Source of the DNA: Thioclava atlantica
Lineage (GTDB): Bacteria > Pseudomonadota > Alphaproteobacteria > Rhodobacterales > Rhodobacteraceae
Length of the DNA: 64,000 bases
NCBI RefSeq assembly: GCF_000737065.1
Contig: NZ_AQRC01000001.1
Span: forward strand, 434,001-498,000
Direction of reading: 5' to 3'
In this document: one piece after another, positions 27,097-36,046 of the stretch
How the letters are laid out: every line of letters starts with the position of its first letter
How positions within the stretch are numbered: the first letter of the stretch is position 1
Made by a program: the position numbers and the translations under genes
Notes under the pieces: generated by a model
The model's input: the letters and a program-made list of their open reading frames with translations, nothing else
Told to the model about the DNA's origin: nothing
Databases searched by the model: none

Positions 27097-27873
27097 TCAG
27101 GGCGTCGCGGGCGCGGCTCTGAGGGCGGCGGAAAGCCCCGCGATCAGAGCCGCCTCCCCGTCGCCCAAGGTGACCTGCGCGCCCTGCGCTTGCAAGGCGC
27201 GCACGCAAATATTCGACCAGCCCGGAGCGGTTGGAGAGGAGAGCGCGAGCACGCTCTGGCCGAGCCACCAGGGCCGGGCGGCCGCAAGTTCCGCCCCCAG
27301 TACCGCACCGGCGGCACGTTGCGAGCTTTGGCCAAGGCTGAGGGGGGCGAGCTCGCGGCTGATCCGTTCGGGGCGCGAGAGCGTGTCGGCGAGGGCGGCG
27401 TCGAACGCGTCGCCTTCGGCAAGCGGCGCGCCCATCGCGGCGAGGATCGCGGCCGAGGCCGCGCGCATCACGCTGACCACTTCGCCCGCCGAGATATGGG
27501 CCCAGAGCGTGCTCGCCCCGCAGATCCAGATCACCCCGTCGAAGCGGGGCACACCGGCGAGGATGCCCGCAATTCTCGCGGCCTCGGGGGGCGTGATCAT
27601 CGTGGCGTCGCTGCTCTGGACGAGCCCCGGCAGGGCGGGGAGCGCGCGGCCGCCGATCTCGACATGGGGCAGCGCGCCTTCGGGCACAGGCGTGCAGGGC
27701 AGGGGGCGCAGGTCGAGCCCGGTCCCCGAGGCCGCGACCACCGCCGGAAGGTCTTCGGGCAGGAGCGGGCGCGGCGCGGGCCCGGAGCGCCGGTCGCGCA
27801 CCGTGCCGTCAGCGTCCAGATGGAGCGCGCGCCAGCGCCCGGTTTCTTCGGTCAGTGCAATCCAATCCGTCAT
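27097..27873 (-). CDS. Degenerate 2-dehydro-3-deoxygalactonokinase (DgoK)-like protein
   Basis: A 258-residue protein whose middle resembles DgoK (PGLVQSSDATMITPPEAARI, then FDGVIWICGASTLWAHIS and EVVSVMRAASAAILAAMG). The N-terminus, where DgoK carries the phosphate-binding DWGTSNLR-type loop, reads WIALTEETGRWRALHLDADG, and the usual GTHTKW segment reads GASTLW, so ATP binding and catalysis look lost. It is also shorter than DgoK (about 290). ATG 27873 is the only start consistent with the family. It follows znuA by 31 nt with no galactonate genes nearby, so a different role, or decay, is likely. Confidence 0.65.
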   Translation of the reverse strand: MTDWIALTEETGRWRALHLDADGTVRDRRSGPAPRPLLPEDLPAVVAASGTGLDLRPLPCTPVPEGALPHVEIGGRALPALPGLVQSSDATMITPPEAARIAGILAGVPRFDGVIWICGASTLWAHISAGEVVSVMRAASAAILAAMGAPLAEGDAFDAALADTLSRPERISRELAPLSLGQSSQRAAGAVLGAELAAARPWWLGQSVLALSSPTAPGWSNICVRALQAQGAQVTLGDGEAALIAGLSAALRAAPATP

Positions 27874-27904
27874 CGGTCTGAATTTGCACGTCCCGGGGGC
27901 AGGA

Positions 27905-28837
27905 TCAACTCCCCGACAGGCAGGCGGTGATCTTCTCGACATTCGAGCGCATCAGGGTCTCGTAGAGATCGCGCCCATAGTCGAGCCCGCTTCCCGACGG
28001 GTCGAGCGGCGCGCCCAGCTTGACCGGGGTGCCCTGCACCAGCAGTGAAATCATCTTCGGGTCATGCTGGGCCTCGGGGAAGGCGCAGACCGCACCGGAC
28101 TGCTCCGCCAGCTTGCGCAACTCGGACACATGCGCGGCCCCGGGCGTCGCCGCATCGCCCAGCGAGAGCGTGCCGGCGACATGGAGCCCGTAATGGTCCG
28201 CGAAATAGCCATAAGCATCGTGGAAGACGAGGATCGGCTTGTCGACGACGGGAGCGAGCTTGGCGCGCAGTTCCCCGTCCATCGCCGCGATCCGCGCTTT
28301 CGCGGCCTCAGCATTGGCGCGGTAGGTCGCGGCATGCTCGGGATCGGCCTTGGCGAGCGTTTCCGCGATCGCTCCGAGCCAAGCTTGGGCATTGGACGGG
28401 TCGAGCCAGGCATGGGGATCGGTCCCCGCGTGGTCATGCTCGTCCCCATGCCCGTCCGCATGTCCGCCCGCGGCCTCGTCATGGGCATCGGCGGCGCCGA
28501 ACTGGCGCGGATGGGTGCCCGGCGCCTCGAGCAGTTCGACCGCTTGCCCCTTGGTGCCGATCCCCTCGAGCGCGCGGGCCAGCCAGGGTTCGAGTTCGGG
28601 CCCCACCCAGAAGGTGACCGAGGCGTCCTGAAGAGCGCGCGCCTTGCTGGGGCGCAACTGGAACTCGTGGGGGTCGGCTCCCTGGTCGAGAAGGATTTCC
28701 GGTGTGCCGAGATCGCCCATCACCTGGGCTGCGAGCGACTGCACGGGGGGAATGTCGGTCAGCACCTTCGGCACCTCGGCCTGTGCGAGGTTGGGAAGGG
28801 CAAGCGCGGATAGGATTAACGCGAGGGAGAGGCGCAT
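27905..28837 (-). CDS. znuA: Zinc ABC transporter substrate-binding protein ZnuA
   Basis: Periplasmic high-affinity Zn2+ receptor of the cluster A-I type, 310 residues. A signal peptide (RLSLALILSALALPNLAQA) is followed by the first ligand region (GADPHEFQLRPSKA), a long His/Asp-rich mobile loop (HDEAAGGHADGHGDEHDHAG), the ligand DPHAWLDPSNAQAW, and VFHDAYGYFADHYG. The ATG at 28837 has AGGAG upstream; frame reading back to 29506 is spurious. A Zur-type operator lies in the promoter. The transporter partners znuC and znuB are on the other strand beyond zur. Confidence 0.95.
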   Translation of the reverse strand: MRLSLALILSALALPNLAQAEVPKVLTDIPPVQSLAAQVMGDLGTPEILLDQGADPHEFQLRPSKARALQDASVTFWVGPELEPWLARALEGIGTKGQAVELLEAPGTHPRQFGAADAHDEAAGGHADGHGDEHDHAGTDPHAWLDPSNAQAWLGAIAETLAKADPEHAATYRANAEAAKARIAAMDGELRAKLAPVVDKPILVFHDAYGYFADHYGLHVAGTLSLGDAATPGAAHVSELRKLAEQSGAVCAFPEAQHDPKMISLLVQGTPVKLGAPLDPSGSGLDYGRDLYETLMRSNVEKITACLSGS

Positions 28838-28870
28838 CGGGGGCTCCTGATATCTTGAACACGGTTGCGG

Positions 28871-28899
28871 AATATGTATGTTATAAAATAACCAGTCAA
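28871..28899 (-). promoter_or_regulatory. znuA promoter
   Basis: On the minus strand TTGACT (28899-28894), 17-nt spacer, CATATT (28876-28871). The start codon is 34 nt downstream. The Zur-like palindrome fills most of the spacer, an ideal repressor position. Confidence 0.6.
28880..28892. promoter_or_regulatory. Zur operator (znuA/zur intergenic)
   Basis: GTTATAAAATAAC is a near-perfect palindrome with the GTTAT/ATAAC arms of proteobacterial Zur boxes (GTTATA-N-TATAAC type). It is AT-rich in a GC-rich genome and lies between divergent znuA and zur-znuCB. Confidence 0.8.
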
Positions 28900-28905
28900 G
28901 CGGAA

Positions 28906-28922
28906 TTGTAATAAGGTAACAA
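28906..28922. promoter_or_regulatory. Possible second Zur-like site
   Basis: TTGTAATAAGGTAACAA is an imperfect palindrome (TTGTWAY arms) 14 nt from the main Zur box and just ahead of the zur start codon at 28928. Binding here would block zur-znuCB translation start-site access by polymerase; weaker match than the first site. Confidence 0.4.
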
Positions 28923-28927
28923 ATTTC

Positions 28928-29425
28928 ATGCCCAAGCCAAGTCCGACCGCCACGGCTTTCACCGAGCACGATCATGCGCGCTGCGCCGATACGGCTCTCT
29001 CCCGCGCCGAGACCCTCGCCTTCGAGCGGGGCATCCGCCTCACCCCGGTGCGGCGGCGCGCGCTCGAGATCCTGCTCGAGGAGCATCGTGCGATGGGCGC
29101 CTATGACGTGCTCGAACGGCTCGCGGCGGACGGGTTCGGCAACCAGCCGCCCGTGGCCTATCGGGCGCTCGAATTCCTCGTCGAGAACGGTCTCGCGCAT
29201 CGCGTGCGCCGGCTCAACGCCTTCGCGGCCTGCATGCATCCGGGCGAGGATCACGCGCCGGTCTTCCTGATCTGCCGCGAATGCGGCGAGGTCGCCGAGG
29301 CGGAGGCGGAAGAGGTGCGCACGGCGCTGCGGGCCGCGGCCGAGCGGCTGGGCTTCACCATCGAACGCGCGACCCTCGAGGCGACCGGGCTGTGCCCCAA
29401 CTGCGCGGCCGGGGCGGTGCAATGA
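28928..29425 (+). CDS. zur: Zinc uptake regulator Zur (Fur family)
   Basis: A 165-residue Zn2+-responsive repressor. The winged helix lies at about residues 30-95 (LTPVRRRALEILLEEHRAMG, YRALEFLVENGLAHRVRRL); the metal region has AACMHPGEDHAPVFLICREC and a second CPNC pair near the C-terminus, forming the structural Zn site. The N-terminal HDHARC segment is an added potential metal site. Zur rather than Fur is indicated by the neighbours. Its TGA overlaps the znuC ATG (ATGA), so regulator and transporter are translated together and the locus is self-regulated. Confidence 0.93.
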   Translation: MPKPSPTATAFTEHDHARCADTALSRAETLAFERGIRLTPVRRRALEILLEEHRAMGAYDVLERLAADGFGNQPPVAYRALEFLVENGLAHRVRRLNAFAACMHPGEDHAPVFLICRECGEVAEAEAEEVRTALRAAAERLGFTIERATLEATGLCPNCAAGAVQ

Positions 29426-30189
29426 GCGATCTGATCTCGGCACAAGGGTTGAGCGTGCGCCACGGCGATACCGAGGTGCTGCACGACATCGATTTCGCGA
29501 TTTCAACGGGCGAGATCGTCACCGTGGTCGGGCCGAACGGCTCGGGGAAATCGACGCTCGTGCGCGCGCTGATCGGGCTCGAGCCCGCCGCGCGGGGCAA
29601 GGTCCATCGCAAGCCGAAGCTGCGCATCGGTTATGTGCCGCAAAAGCTCCATGTGGATGCGAGCCTGCCGCTCAGCGTGCGCCGCTTCCTGTCGCTGCCC
29701 AGACGGGTTTCCGACGCGCAGGCGCAGGCCGCGCTCGAGCGCACGGGCGTGTCGGGTCTTGGCGCGCGTCAGATCGCGCGGCTCTCGGGCGGGCAGTTCC
29801 AGCGGGTGCTTCTGGCGCGCGCGCTTCTGTCCGAGCCCGATATCCTGATTCTCGACGAGGCGACGCAGGGGCTCGACCAGCCCGGCACCGCGGCCTTCTA
29901 CAAGCTGATCGAGGAGGTGCGCGCCGAAACGGGCGCCTCGGTCCTGATGGTCAGCCACGATCTGCATGTGGTGATGTCGGCCTCCGATCGGGTGATCTGC
30001 CTCAATGGCCATGTCTGCTGTCAGGGCACGCCGAAAGTGGTCGCCGAGGCCCCCGAATATCGCGCCCTCTTCGGGATGGGGACGCAAGGGGCCTTCGCGC
30101 TCTATCAGCACGATCACGACCACGTTCACGGCACCGAACCCTCCGATCACGCCACCTGCAGCCACGAGCACAGCCACAGCCATGTTTGA
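29422..30189 (+). CDS. znuC: Zinc ABC transporter ATP-binding protein ZnuC
   Basis: A 255-residue ATPase of the zinc importer. Walker A (VGPNGSGKSTLVRAL), Q-loop (IGYVPQKLHVD), ABC signature (LSGGQFQRVLLARALL), Walker B (ILILDEATQGLD) and the switch His (LMVSHDLHVV) are all present. The C-terminal 25 residues are His-rich (HDHDHVHG and HEHSHSHV), a likely Zn-binding tail found in many ZnuC proteins. Stop and znuB start overlap by 8 nt. Confidence 0.95.
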   Translation: MSDLISAQGLSVRHGDTEVLHDIDFAISTGEIVTVVGPNGSGKSTLVRALIGLEPAARGKVHRKPKLRIGYVPQKLHVDASLPLSVRRFLSLPRRVSDAQAQAALERTGVSGLGARQIARLSGGQFQRVLLARALLSEPDILILDEATQGLDQPGTAAFYKLIEEVRAETGASVLMVSHDLHVVMSASDRVICLNGHVCCQGTPKVVAEAPEYRALFGMGTQGAFALYQHDHDHVHGTEPSDHATCSHEHSHSHV

Positions 30190-30967
30190 CGATTTTCTCA
30201 TTCGCGCCGCTCTCGCCGGCATCGGCCTGACCTTCGCCACCGGGCCGCTCGGCTCCTTCGTCGTCTGGCGCCGCATGGCCTATTTCGGCGATGCCACGGC
30301 GCATGCCGCGATCCTCGGCGTGGCGTTGAGCTTTGCCTTCGGAACCTCGGTCTATCTGGGCACGCTCGGCGTCGCGCTCGCGATGGCGCTGACGGTCGCG
30401 CGTCTTTCGGGTCGGGGCCATGCGATGGACACGGTTCTGGGCGTGCTGGCCCATTCGGCGCTGGCCTTCGGCCTCGTGGCGGCCTCGTTCCAGAGCGGGT
30501 TGAGGGTCGGGCTGAGCGCCTGGCTCTTCGGAGACATCCTCGCGGTCTCGCAGGCCGATCTGGTCGTCGTCTGGGCCGGGGCCGCGGCGGTCGTGGCGCT
30601 GCTCGCCTGGCGCTGGCAGGGGCTTCTGACCGCGACGATCAATGACGAGCTGGCGATGGCCTCGGGGCACGATCCGCGGCGCGAGCAGCTCGCCCTGACC
30701 ATCGCGCTCGCGCTGACCGTGGCGGTCGCGATCAAGATCGTCGGCGCGCTCCTGATCGCCGCGCTCCTGATCGTGCCCGCCGCGGCCGCGCGGCAATTCT
30801 CTCGCAGCCCCGAGGGCATGGCGGCGGGGGCGACCGGGGTCGGGATCCTGGCGGTGCTGCTCGGGCTCTGGGGGTCGTTCCGCTTCGACACGCCCGCCGG
30901 ACCCTCGGTCGTGGCCGCGGCGACGGTGCTCTTCGTGCTCAGCCTGCCGCTGCGTCGCCGGGGCTGA
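30182..30967 (+). CDS. znuB: Zinc ABC transporter permease ZnuB
   Basis: A 261-residue inner-membrane permease of the ABC-3 family with about eight hydrophobic segments. The ABC-contact region (INDELAMASGHDP) and the family-typical RRMAYFGDATAHAAILGVAL near the N-terminus are visible. ATG 30182 lies inside the znuC coding end; longer upstream frame is znuC read in another phase. Completes zur-znuC-znuB. Confidence 0.95.
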   Translation: MFDDFLIRAALAGIGLTFATGPLGSFVVWRRMAYFGDATAHAAILGVALSFAFGTSVYLGTLGVALAMALTVARLSGRGHAMDTVLGVLAHSALAFGLVAASFQSGLRVGLSAWLFGDILAVSQADLVVVWAGAAAVVALLAWRWQGLLTATINDELAMASGHDPRREQLALTIALALTVAVAIKIVGALLIAALLIVPAAAARQFSRSPEGMAAGATGVGILAVLLGLWGSFRFDTPAGPSVVAAATVLFVLSLPLRRRG

Positions 30968-31030
30968 GCGGCGCGTGGCCCATTGCCTTTCGCTGTCCGA
31001 GCGGATGGAATGCGCGCCGAGGAGACCCGC

Positions 31031-32446
31031 ATGGATCAGAGCACCATCGCCACGCCCGAGCATGTCTTCGCCCGCCTCGCCGCGGGCAATGCCCGTCGGC
31101 GTCTGCGCTTCGGTCTGCCCGCCCGGCGCGAGGCGCTGCGCGCGCTGTCGGAAGCGATCCGGAACAACGAGGACGAGATCCTCGCCGCGCTGAGCGCCGA
31201 TTTCGCCAAGCCCGAAGCCGAGATCCGCCTGACCGAGATCCTGCCGGTCCAAGCCGAGATCGCCCATGCCCTGCGCAACCTCAAGCGCTGGATGCGGCCG
31301 CGCCGCGCCCGGCCGACCCGCGCGACGCTGGGGATGCGCGCGCGCATCATCTCCGAGCCGAAGGGCACCGCGCTGATCATCGCGCCCTGGAACTATCCCG
31401 TGGCGCTCTCGCTCGGTCCGCTGGCCTCGGCGCTCGCGGCGGGCTGCGCGGTGGTGCTTAAACCGTCCGAGCTCACGCCGGCCAGCACCGAGGTGATCAC
31501 GCGGATCGTCGCCGAGGCCCTGCCCGAAGACCTGGCCGTGGTCTGCCAGGGCGGGGTGGAGATGAGCCAGGCGCTTCTCGATCTGCCCTTCGACCATGTC
31601 TTCTTCACCGGCTCGCCGCGGGTGGGCCGGATCGTGATGGAGAAGGCGGCACGCCATCTCGCCTCGGTCACGCTCGAACTGGGCGGCAAGTCCCCTGTCA
31701 TCGTCGGCCCCGGCGCCGATCTGAAGAAGGCCGCGCGGATGATCGCCTGGGCCAAATTCTCCAATGCGGGCCAGACCTGCATCGCGCCCGATCATGTCTT
31801 CGTCTCGAAATCGGTCGAGGCGCCGTTCCTTGCCGAGCTGAAGGCGGCGATCGCGAAGATGTATGGCCGCACCGAGGAAGCGCAGGAAGCCTCGCGCGAC
31901 CTCGCCCGGATCGTCAGCCCCGACCATTTCGCACGCCTCATGGCGCTTGTCGCGGAGGCCGAGGCGGGCGGCGCGCGGACCCTCACGGGGGGCAAGGGGC
32001 AGGCAGAGAAACGCTATATCGCGCCGACCGTCCTGATGGGCACCGATCCCTCGATGGGGGTCGAGCGCGAGGAGATCTTCGGGCCGGTTCTTCCCGTCAT
32101 CCCCTTCGGTGACGCGGAGGATGTGCTCGCCCGGATCGAGGCCGGCCCCAGGCCCCTCGCGCTCTATATCTTCGAGCGCGATCGCAGCCTGGTCGAGCGG
32201 TTGCGCCGCGCGAGCAGCTCGGGCGCGGTCGGGGTCAATGTCGCGCTGGTCCACTATTTCCATCAGAACCTGCCCTTCGGCGGGATCGGCAATTCCGGCG
32301 TGGGCGCGGCGCATGGCTATTGGGGGTTCGCCGCCTTCTCCCATGACAAGCCGGTGCTCGAGAACCGGTTCACCCCGCTCGGGCTTTTCATGCCGCCCTA
32401 TCGCGGCGCCCGGCTGGTGAAGCTCGCGCAGCGGCTGCTGCGCTAG
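31031..32446 (+). CDS. Aldehyde dehydrogenase (class 3 / coniferyl aldehyde dehydrogenase-like)
   Basis: A 471-residue NAD(P)+-dependent dehydrogenase. Seen: cofactor-binding FTGSPRVGRIVMEKAA, the catalytic Glu in LELGGKSPVIVG, the nucleophile Cys in FSNAGQTCIAPDHVF, and EEIFGPVLPV. The lack of the long N-terminal region and the hydrophobic C-terminus place it with short class 3/CALDH enzymes acting on fatty or aromatic aldehydes. ATG 31031 has GAGGAG upstream. It follows znuB by 63 nt, but there is no functional reason for coupling. Confidence 0.9.
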   Translation: MDQSTIATPEHVFARLAAGNARRRLRFGLPARREALRALSEAIRNNEDEILAALSADFAKPEAEIRLTEILPVQAEIAHALRNLKRWMRPRRARPTRATLGMRARIISEPKGTALIIAPWNYPVALSLGPLASALAAGCAVVLKPSELTPASTEVITRIVAEALPEDLAVVCQGGVEMSQALLDLPFDHVFFTGSPRVGRIVMEKAARHLASVTLELGGKSPVIVGPGADLKKAARMIAWAKFSNAGQTCIAPDHVFVSKSVEAPFLAELKAAIAKMYGRTEEAQEASRDLARIVSPDHFARLMALVAEAEAGGARTLTGGKGQAEKRYIAPTVLMGTDPSMGVEREEIFGPVLPVIPFGDAEDVLARIEAGPRPLALYIFERDRSLVERLRRASSSGAVGVNVALVHYFHQNLPFGGIGNSGVGAAHGYWGFAAFSHDKPVLENRFTPLGLFMPPYRGARLVKLAQRLLR

Positions 32447-32528
32447 GGCCCGTTCACGCCCCCGTCACGCCCACTCGCGGGCGATTACAAGCCCGTGTGA
32501 TGCCTCCGCGCGCGTCCGCTCCGCGCTA

Positions 32529-32553
32529 GTTGAAGTTCCATGACGATTTCAAC
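32529..32553. promoter_or_regulatory. Inverted repeat upstream of the APC permease gene
   Basis: GTTGAA (32529-32534) and TTCAAC (32548-32553) are perfect 6-bp arms 13 nt apart, 18 nt before the start codon. It could be an operator or a small leader hairpin. Confidence 0.35.
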
Positions 32554-32570
32554 AACAGGGGTATTCCAAG

Positions 32571-34172
32571 ATGGCTTCTATCGATACCGCGGCACCCCCC
32601 GGCAAGTTGCGACGCGAGGCCGGGGTGATCGGGCTGCTTTTCGCGTCCACCACCTCGATGATCGGATCCGGCTGGCTCTTCGGCGCCTATCACGCCTCGA
32701 AGATCGCGGGTCCGCTGAGCGTCTGGTCCTGGGTGATCGGCGCGGGGATCATCATGCTGATCGCGCTGTGTTTCGCAGAGCTCTCGACGATGTTCTCGAA
32801 ATCCGGCGCGCTGGTCCATATGAGCCATGCGAGCCATGGCGAGACGCTGGGCCGGCTCTGGGGCTGGATGCTGTTTCTCTCCTACGCGCCGGTCCCTGCG
32901 GTCGAGGCCGAGGCGATCGTGACCTACGCCAACAACTACCTGCCGCATTTCCTCAAGGGTGACGGCACCGGCACGCTGAACCTGACCGGGTTCATCGTCT
33001 CCGCGCTCCTGCTGAGCGTGCTCTCGCTTCTCAACCTGCTCGCGGTGAGGGCGCTCCTGCGGGTCAACAATACCGTCACCTGGTGGAAGATCGCGGTGCC
33101 GCTGGTGACCGTGTTGGGGCTGATCGCGGCCTCGACGCATTGGGGCGTGTGGCATGCCGCGCCGGGCACCTACAAGGCGCAGGGCATGTTCACCGCGATC
33201 CCGGCGGCGGGCATCGTCTTCTCCTTCCTCGGGTTCCGGACCGCGATCGACCTGGGCGGCGAGAGCGCCAATCCGGGCCGCAACATCCCGATGGCGGTGA
33301 TCGGATCGGTCGTGCTGGCCGCGATCGTCTATATCCTGCTGCAGGTGGCGTTCGTCATGGCGCTGCGGCCCGAAGACCTGAAGAACGGCTGGGCGGCGCT
33401 CAATTTCGAGGGATCGGCCGGTCCTTTCGCCGGGCTCGCGGCGACGCTGGGCATGGGGTGGCTGGCTTTGCTGCTCTATGTAGATGCCTATGTCTCGCCG
33501 GGCGGGACGGGGCTGATCTACGTCACCGGCGGCTCGCGCATCCTCTATGCGGTGGGAGATACCGATAGCGGGCCGCAGTCTCTGACCCGCACCTCGCGTG
33601 CGGGCGTGCCGTGGCTTGCGGTCGCGGTGATGTGGGCGGTGGGCGTGTTCTTCCTGCTGCCCTTCCCGGCCTGGCAATTGCTGGTGGGCTATATCAGCTC
33701 GGTCACCGTGCTGACCTACGGGCTCGGGCCGATCGTGCTGATGGTGCTGCGCCGCTCGCAACCCGATGCCGAGCGGGCTTTCAAGCTCGCGGGGGCGAAC
33801 CTCCTCGCGCCGTTGGCCTTCATCGCGTCGAACCTGGTGATCTACTGGACCGGGTTCTACACGAACTCGATCCTGTTCGGGATGCTCGCGGTGGGCTTCG
33901 CGATCTACGCCGCCGTGTTCCATTACGTGAAGAAGCGCCCCGCGACCGAATTCGGCTGGCACCATATCGGTTGGCTGGCGCTGTGGTTCGGCGGGATGTG
34001 GGTGCTCTCGGCGCTTGGGGGCACCGGGCATGGCTTCAATCTCGTCGGCTTCTGGACCGGGATGGCGCTGGTGGCGCTCTGGTCGCTGGTGGTGATCTGG
34101 TTCGCGCTGCGCGGGGCACTTCCGGCCGAGGAAACCGGCGCGCTGATGGAGCGGATCCAGCACGGAAACTGA
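32571..34172 (+). CDS. APC-superfamily amino acid permease
   Basis: A 533-residue inner-membrane transporter with about twelve hydrophobic segments. The first helix carries the unwound GSGWLFGAYHASKIAGP segment typical of the amino acid-polyamine-organocation fold, and SFLGFRTAIDLGGESANPGRNIP is the conserved TM6 region. Substrate is not evident; it resembles broad amino-acid permeases such as the YjeH/AspT-like uncharacterised groups. Single gene followed by a terminator. Confidence 0.87.
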   Translation: MASIDTAAPPGKLRREAGVIGLLFASTTSMIGSGWLFGAYHASKIAGPLSVWSWVIGAGIIMLIALCFAELSTMFSKSGALVHMSHASHGETLGRLWGWMLFLSYAPVPAVEAEAIVTYANNYLPHFLKGDGTGTLNLTGFIVSALLLSVLSLLNLLAVRALLRVNNTVTWWKIAVPLVTVLGLIAASTHWGVWHAAPGTYKAQGMFTAIPAAGIVFSFLGFRTAIDLGGESANPGRNIPMAVIGSVVLAAIVYILLQVAFVMALRPEDLKNGWAALNFEGSAGPFAGLAATLGMGWLALLLYVDAYVSPGGTGLIYVTGGSRILYAVGDTDSGPQSLTRTSRAGVPWLAVAVMWAVGVFFLLPFPAWQLLVGYISSVTVLTYGLGPIVLMVLRRSQPDAERAFKLAGANLLAPLAFIASNLVIYWTGFYTNSILFGMLAVGFAIYAAVFHYVKKRPATEFGWHHIGWLALWFGGMWVLSALGGTGHGFNLVGFWTGMALVALWSLVVIWFALRGALPAEETGALMERIQHGN

Positions 34173-34196
34173 GCCACGCCTAGGGGCTGCAAAACG

Positions 34197-34225
34197 GGCG
34201 CGCGGGGAGCACCTCGCGCGCCTTT
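34197..34225 (+). terminator. Rho-independent terminator after the APC permease gene
   Basis: GGCGCGCG (34197-34204) pairs with CGCGCGCC (34215-34222), followed by TTT. It separates the permease from the converging lipid A gene. Confidence 0.75.
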
Positions 34226-34237
34226 CTCATGGCCGCT

Positions 34238-35104
34238 TCAGGGTTTCCAGCGGCGATGGGTCCAGAGCCATTGCTCCATATGCGCCCGGATCTGCTCTTC
34301 GAGCCGGTCGTTGAGGACCTGCGTCATCGCCTCGGGATCGCTATGCGCGACCGGCGCCTCGGCGAGGATGCGAAAGCTCAGCCCGTCGGGCTGGCGGATC
34401 GCGTAGATCGGGATCAGGTCGGCCTTCATCTTCAGCGCCATCTCGGCCGCCGAAAGGGGGGTGCGCGCGGGCAGGCCGAAGAAGTTCAGCTCCGCCCCCT
34501 GGCGAAAGAACTGGTCGAAGCCGAACGCGACCATCCCGCCATCGCGCAAGAACCGCATCATGTCGCCCAGGCCCCGGCGCGAGCGCGCGAAAAGCGGCTG
34601 CGCGATGGCGGAGATCGTGGTGACGTATTGCTCGTTGAAGGCGGGGTTGTTCATCGGGCGGTAGATCGCGCCCACCCGGTAGCCGCGCGCGGCCAATGCT
34701 GCGCGCCACGCATCGTAGTTGCCGAAATGCCCGGCGGCGAGAACGACCGGGCGGCCGTCGCGATGCGCCCGCTCGAGCGCCTCTGCGCCGGGGCCCTCGA
34801 TCGGCAGATCGCGCACCCGCGCCACGAATTCCTCGCCCGAATAGATCTCGGCCAGCATCCGTCCCAGGCTGTCGGGCACCGCACGCTCGAGCCGTTTCAC
34901 CTCTTCGGGCGGGAGCTCCGGGCAGGCGAGGGCGAGGTTCGCACGGATCTTGCGGGTGAAACCGATCAGCGGCGCGATCCGCGCCACCATCCGGCCGGCG
35001 AGCGGCACGCGCGTCTCGTAGGGCAGGCGCTGGACGACCCACATCACCGCCACGAAGAGTGCGTTCGAGATCCGGTCGGACAGAGAGGCGGTTCGGTTCA
35101 TCAT
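34238..35104 (-). CDS. Lipid A biosynthesis lauroyl/myristoyl-type acyltransferase (LpxL/HtrB family)
   Basis: Adds a secondary acyl chain to lipid A at the inner membrane. The 288 residues contain an N-terminal hydrophobic anchor and the catalytic HX4D motif (AAGHFGNYDAWRAA). RPMNNPAFNEQYV and a later RQGAELNFFGLPARTP segment match the family. The ATG at 35104 follows the EamA stop by 13 nt; an alternative start at 35164 would overlap that gene, and no strong ribosome-binding site is visible for either. Translational coupling to the upstream gene is likely. LpxL versus LpxM cannot be told apart. Confidence 0.88.
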   Translation of the reverse strand: MMNRTASLSDRISNALFVAVMWVVQRLPYETRVPLAGRMVARIAPLIGFTRKIRANLALACPELPPEEVKRLERAVPDSLGRMLAEIYSGEEFVARVRDLPIEGPGAEALERAHRDGRPVVLAAGHFGNYDAWRAALAARGYRVGAIYRPMNNPAFNEQYVTTISAIAQPLFARSRRGLGDMMRFLRDGGMVAFGFDQFFRQGAELNFFGLPARTPLSAAEMALKMKADLIPIYAIRQPDGLSFRILAEAPVAHSDPEAMTQVLNDRLEEQIRAHMEQWLWTHRRWKP

Positions 35105-35117
35105 CGTGAGAAGAAGA

Positions 35118-36046
35118 TCAGGCTTGGCTGAGGCGCGCGGCACGGCGCTCGCGTGACCAGACATAGAGCCCGGCGCCCACGATCACAACCGCCCCGATGA
35201 TCGTATAGGCATCGGGCAGCTGGCCGAACATCAGCCACCCCCAGAGAGAGGCGAAGAGAAGCCCCGAATAGCCGAAGGGCGCCAGCGTGCCCGCCTCGGC
35301 GAGCGCGAAGGCGCGGATCAGCAGGAACTGGCTGAGGCTCCCCGCGAGGCCGAGGGCGAGAAAGATCCAGAGATCCGCAGGCGCGACCGGTTGCCAGACG
35401 AAGGGCAGGGCGAGCGAGGAGAGCGCCAGCCCCACGAAGGCCGACCAGAGCTGGGATGTGGCCGCCGCGTCGCCGCGCAGATGGCGCGTCAGCAGCACCG
35501 CTCCCGCGAAGCTGAAGGCGGCGAGCAGGGCGAGAAAGGCCGCCGGATGCACCCCGCCCAGCCCCGGGCGCAGGATGATCATCGCGCCCGCGAAGGCCGC
35601 GCCGATCCCGAACAGACGATGCGCGCCGAGCCGCTCGCCGAGAAACAGCGCCGCGCCCAGCGTGACGAGCACCGGGTTCAGATCGCCAAGCGCGGTGGCG
35701 GTGGCCAGCGGAACATGGCGCAGCGAGAAGAAGAAGGCGACGATGGCACCGATCTGGAACAGCGCGCGGCCCAGCTGCATCCCGGGCTGTGCGCTGCGCA
35801 GGCGCGCGGTCAGGCTGGTGCGGAAGATCAGCGCCAGAACGGCGGCGTTCACGGCGAACCGCGCCCAGACGATCTGAAGCGGGTGATAGCCCTCGCCGAG
35901 GAGCTTGGCGAAAGCGTCCATCAGCGTGAGCATGGAAAAGGCGGCGAGCATCAGGGCGACGCCGAGCCCGGGCCGGTCGGAACCCGGATGTGCAGAGGGG
36001 GCCACGGCGGGCCCCCTCGCAGTGCCTTTGATCGCAGGCAGGGCCA

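Noticed and set aside
30002-32344. 780-codon minus-strand frame over znuB and the aldehyde dehydrogenase
   Set aside because: Antisense of two well-identified genes; no recognisable domain.
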